A stretch of 9,218 bases of DNA from positions 1 to 9,218 of the forward strand of contig JAQUEL010000075.1 in assembly GCA_028685295.1 (NCBI GenBank), read 5' to 3'. The notes under the pieces were generated by a model. It did no database searches. It saw nothing but the letters and a program-made list of their open reading frames with translations, and was not told the origin of the DNA. This DNA comes from a bacterium. GTDB lineage: Bacteria > UBP13 > UBA5359. Shown here piece by piece: positions 7,350 to 9,218 of this stretch. Made by a program: the position numbers and the translations under genes. Within the stretch, counting starts at the first letter, position 1. Each line of letters opens with the position of its first letter.

Positions 7350-8024
7350 TCAGTTACCGATCATATAATTCATCACCTGAACGGTATAACGGGCGTTATG
7401 CTTCCACGTTATATGACCGTCAACCCATAGAACGTTGGCTCCTCCGTTATGGCGATCATGAATAACAAAGGTTTCGGTGTTAACGGTGTTCAACACATTG
7501 GCAGGCCTGTTAGCGATACTGGGATCATAATAAGCATCAGCCAGCAGAACTGTTTCGCTTGTGCGTTTAACATCGGCCAGGCTCCGCGCAGGAAATACAT
7601 AAGCATTACCATCGTAATGAGAGCCGAGGAAATAGCAATTGTAACCATAATTAACGTAAGAATATCTCCAGGAATCGTTAGGGAAATCGTCGAACCCTGT
7701 CGCATGATCAAGATGACCGGCATCAGGGCAGAGCATTATCCGATTATTTGTTATGTATTTGGATTGCCTTAACACCCAGCCCCATTGATTTGCGTTATCT
7801 TTATTTTGCGGAGGAAAAACCTCATCCCAGTCTTGCACATACATGGCAAAAGCCATTCCCAGTTGCTTGAGATTACTCTGGCATGAAGCCTGCCTGGCTT
7901 TGGCCCTTGCCTTGCCGAAGACCGGAAAGAGAATAGATGCCAGGATTGCTATGATGGCAATCACAACCAGCAATTCAATCAGTGTAAACCCTTTATCGCT
8001 TCTTAACCCTTTCATTTCGCACAT
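7350..8024 (-). CDS. Type IV-pilin-like pseudopilin with H-X9-DG C-terminal motif
   Basis: This 224-residue protein has a classic prepilin leader (MKGLRSDKG), peptidase cleavage before F13, Glu17 as the mature Glu5, and a long hydrophobic helix ([20 protein letters not shown]). It fits the prepilin-type cleavage/methylation N-terminal domain. [19 protein letters not shown] follows the helix. Near the C-terminus it carries H192-(nine residues)-D202-G203, the prepilin-processing-associated H-X9-DG signature. IMLCPDAG (97-103) is also typical. The protein is expected to sit in the inner membrane and, after processing, to join or mimic a pilus or type II secretion-like fibre. Its function in this family is not established. 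ATG 8024 has a weak AAGG six nt upstream. ATG 8015 (residue 4) has AAAGGA at about eight nt and gives a more usual leader length, so the start may be 8015. No pilus assembly genes are nearby. Confidence 0.88.
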   Translation of the reverse strand: MCEMKGLRSDKGFTLIELLVVIAIIAILASILFPVFGKARAKARQASCQSNLKQLGMAFAMYVQDWDEVFPPQNKDNANQWGWVLRQSKYITNNRIMLCPDAGHLDHATGFDDFPNDSWRYSYVNYGYNCYFLGSHYDGNAYVFPARSLADVKRTSETVLLADAYYDPSIANRPANVLNTVNTETFVIHDRHNGGANVLWVDGHITWKHNARYTVQVMNYMIGN

Positions 8025-8081
8025 CCTTTACCTTATATTTCCGACAATACGGCCATTGCATCCTTTAAATATCACAGAACT

Positions 8082-8098
8082 CTTTAAAAAATTTAAAG
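8082..8098. repeat. AT-rich inverted repeat across the stop of the lacI-type gene
   Basis: CTTTAAA-AAA-TTTAAAG is a perfect 7-bp inverted repeat with a 3-nt loop that includes the TAA stop (8093-8095). The stem is almost all A-T pairs and lacks a GC core followed by U residues. At most it is a weak attenuator between the regulator and the pseudopilin gene. Confidence 0.25.
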
Positions 8099-9103
8099 GC
8101 AAACCTCCACTGTAGACTTTATCATTATATTCCGGTTGCTGATATCTTCTCCCTGCATAATAGATGCAAGCAACAGATTTGTAGCGCTGTAAGCGATAGA
8201 ATCTATATTATTGTCGATATATATGGCTGGCACCGGGAGCCTGTAATAAGAATAAGGCCTAGAGGTTACAAGTATAATATCTATCGCTCTTTCAAGTCCG
8301 AAACGTCCGGTTATCAAATGGCTTATCTCGCTGGCAACCCTGAAGTCGTGACAACAAATGGCATCAAACGGCAATTTGTCAGCCCTGAATACATCTTTCA
8401 ATGCAGAAAAAGCCCCCGTCATACTGCCGGCGCCTACATATACCAGATCCTGGAGGAATGCAAGATCGTTCTCCTGCAAAGAAGCTTTAAACGCCTCAAA
8501 GATTAATTTTTCCAGATAGCGGTTCAGGTCCTCATCAAAGAAAGCTATTCTTCTTTTACCGGCAAGTTTAAGCTGCTCAAGCGCTTTGTAAATGCCTATA
8601 CCCAAGTTTACTTCCGCAACAGGAGAATCGCCTTTTATGCTATTGCTGTAATTACCCAACACCACATGAGGTATACCCAGTTTATTAATCACGCCGATAA
8701 TCGTGGGTGTCAGCTTGCCCGAGATCAGTAACCCGTCGACTCTTCCGTCTCTAAGTATGGGCGGAAGATCAAATACCAGCGTTTCCTTGCCGATGAGATT
8801 CACAAAAACAAGATGAAAATTGTTTTCTGCCGCACACCCGGCTATTCCATCGATATGCCGGGAGTAAGCCGGATCGGAGAACTCCTTACCCACCAGCACA
8901 AATGCTATGCTGCGGGTAGATCCGGTTCGCCTCTCTCTGACAAGATCCTGTATACTGGTATTGAGACGATATCCGTTTTCCTCGCAAACACGGCGAACCC
9001 TCGCTCTTGTATTCTCGGAAACACCAGGCTTGCCATTAAGCACCTTCGATACAGTGGCCTTGCTAACAAAGGCCAGCCTGGCCACGTCCGACATCGAAAT
9101 CAT
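8093..9103 (-). CDS. LacI-family transcriptional regulator
   Basis: From ATG 9103 this is 336 residues, the usual size for the family. A LacI helix-turn-helix lies at the N-terminus (MSDVARLAFVSKATVSKVLNGKPGVSENTRARV, given here only by its key parts SDVARLA, SKATVSKVLNG and VSENTRARV), with the hinge near IQDLVRERRTG. A periplasmic-binding-protein-like sensor domain follows, starting SIAFVLVG and continuing with DGLLISG and IPHVVLGNYSNS. It should bind a sugar or sugar derivative and repress, or less often activate, the genes downstream, which it leads on the same strand. The frame also opens at GTG 9136, but GTG has no Shine-Dalgarno, whereas ATG 9103 has GGAAG seven nt upstream and places the helix-turn-helix at the normal position. 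The pseudopilin gene starts 68 nt downstream, so regulator and targets may share a transcript and autoregulation is likely. The effector cannot be read from sequence. Confidence 0.9.
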   Translation of the reverse strand: MISMSDVARLAFVSKATVSKVLNGKPGVSENTRARVRRVCEENGYRLNTSIQDLVRERRTGSTRSIAFVLVGKEFSDPAYSRHIDGIAGCAAENNFHLVFVNLIGKETLVFDLPPILRDGRVDGLLISGKLTPTIIGVINKLGIPHVVLGNYSNSIKGDSPVAEVNLGIGIYKALEQLKLAGKRRIAFFDEDLNRYLEKLIFEAFKASLQENDLAFLQDLVYVGAGSMTGAFSALKDVFRADKLPFDAICCHDFRVASEISHLITGRFGLERAIDIILVTSRPYSYYRLPVPAIYIDNNIDSIAYSATNLLLASIMQGEDISNRNIMIKSTVEVCL

Positions 9104-9140
9104 TTTAGATCTTCCAGATATCATACACAAAGTCACCTAT

Positions 9141-9151
9141 GTTTACGAAAC
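9141..9151. promoter_or_regulatory. Candidate operator GTTT-ACG-AAAC downstream of the lacI-type promoter
   Basis: GTTT-ACG-AAAC is an 11-nt dyad about 20 nt below the -10 box, where a repressor would block its own transcription. The arms are only 4 bp and chance is not excluded. Nearby GTTAC-like repeats (9154-9158, 9162-9170) may or may not belong to it. Confidence 0.2.
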
Positions 9152-9171
9152 TTGTTACTCCGTTATTTACC

Positions 9172-9200
9172 ATTTTATCCTTCAGCAGTTAAAATGTCAA
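9172..9200 (-). promoter_or_regulatory. Near-consensus sigma-70 promoter for the lacI-type gene and probably the operon
   Basis: On the minus strand, TTGACA (9200-9195) is followed by exactly 17 nt and then TAAAAT (9177-9172), five of six matches to TATAAT. Transcription would begin near 9165 and read into the regulator gene at 9103. No comparably good promoter was found in the gaps further downstream, which suggests that the five genes may be one transcript. Confidence 0.7.
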
Positions 9201-9218
9201 CCCCTTGTAGAGGTCCAT

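Noticed and set aside
8041-8092. Separate promoter for the pseudopilin gene around TGTGATATT
   Set aside because: Only a partial extended -10 is visible and no acceptable -35 lies at 16-18 nt. Read-through from the promoter at 9172-9200 is simpler.
8082-8098. CTTTAAA-AAA-TTTAAAG as an intrinsic terminator after the lacI-type gene
   Set aside because: The stem is nearly all A-T pairs and no U-run follows the stem on the transcript, so termination would be weak at best.
9104-9136. GTG 9136 as the start of the LacI-type protein
   Set aside because: There is no ribosome-binding site before GTG, and the 11 added residues precede the normal N-terminus of the helix-turn-helix. ATG 9103 has GGAAG at good spacing.

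Overview
The window is a compact, single-strand (all minus) bacterial locus for carbohydrate sensing and breakdown. In transcription order, from the right end to the left, it holds a LacI-family repressor, a type IV-pilin-like pseudopilin with the H-X9-DG C-terminal signature, an exported LamG-domain protein, a large GH42-like beta-galactosidase-type enzyme, and a large GH106-like (alpha-L-rhamnosidase-related) enzyme. No tRNA, rRNA or CRISPR array was seen. The pseudopilin opening ([20 protein letters not shown], then a KAR-KAR-S-C-SNLKQLG-type helix) is the kind found in large numbers in Armatimonadota and, in related forms, in Lentisphaerota and Planctomycetota. Base composition is moderate. 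I infer an environmental, polysaccharide-degrading member of one of these groups, Armatimonadota being my first guess, but the phylum is not proven.

Right end (about 8093-9218): a near-consensus sigma-70 promoter (TTGACA, 17-nt spacer, TAAAAT) drives the lacI-type gene. After a 68-nt gap follows the pseudopilin (7350-8024). Then comes a 92-nt gap carrying an 18-bp near-perfect dyad that ends just before a very strong Shine-Dalgarno, and then the LamG gene (6556-7257).

Centre (3341-6571): the GH42-like frame is open far upstream of its first ATG (6385), right up to a run of nine A (minus strand) in the last codons of the LamG gene. There is no usable start codon or ribosome-binding site in between, and the upstream reading is protein-like. 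A -1 shift on this A9 tract would join signal peptide, LamG domain and glycosidase into one exported protein of about 1305 residues. This is the most notable signal in the window. It is either a single gene broken by a homopolymer indel (real or from sequencing) or a case of programmed frameshifting or transcriptional slippage.

Left part (220-3231): the GH106-like enzyme, without a signal peptide, preceded by a gap with two small inverted repeats. The last 219 bases (1-219) hold no convincing gene but look like the remnant of a mobile element, with GGGG(AG)TCA / TGACCCC ends and an internal segment resembling an IS21-type terminal repeat.

Working model (inference): the LacI-type protein senses a sugar. 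The LamG-GH42 product is exported, binds glycan and releases galactose-type residues. The GH106-like enzyme finishes smaller, probably rhamnose-containing, products inside the cell. The pseudopilin may take part in surface display or secretion.
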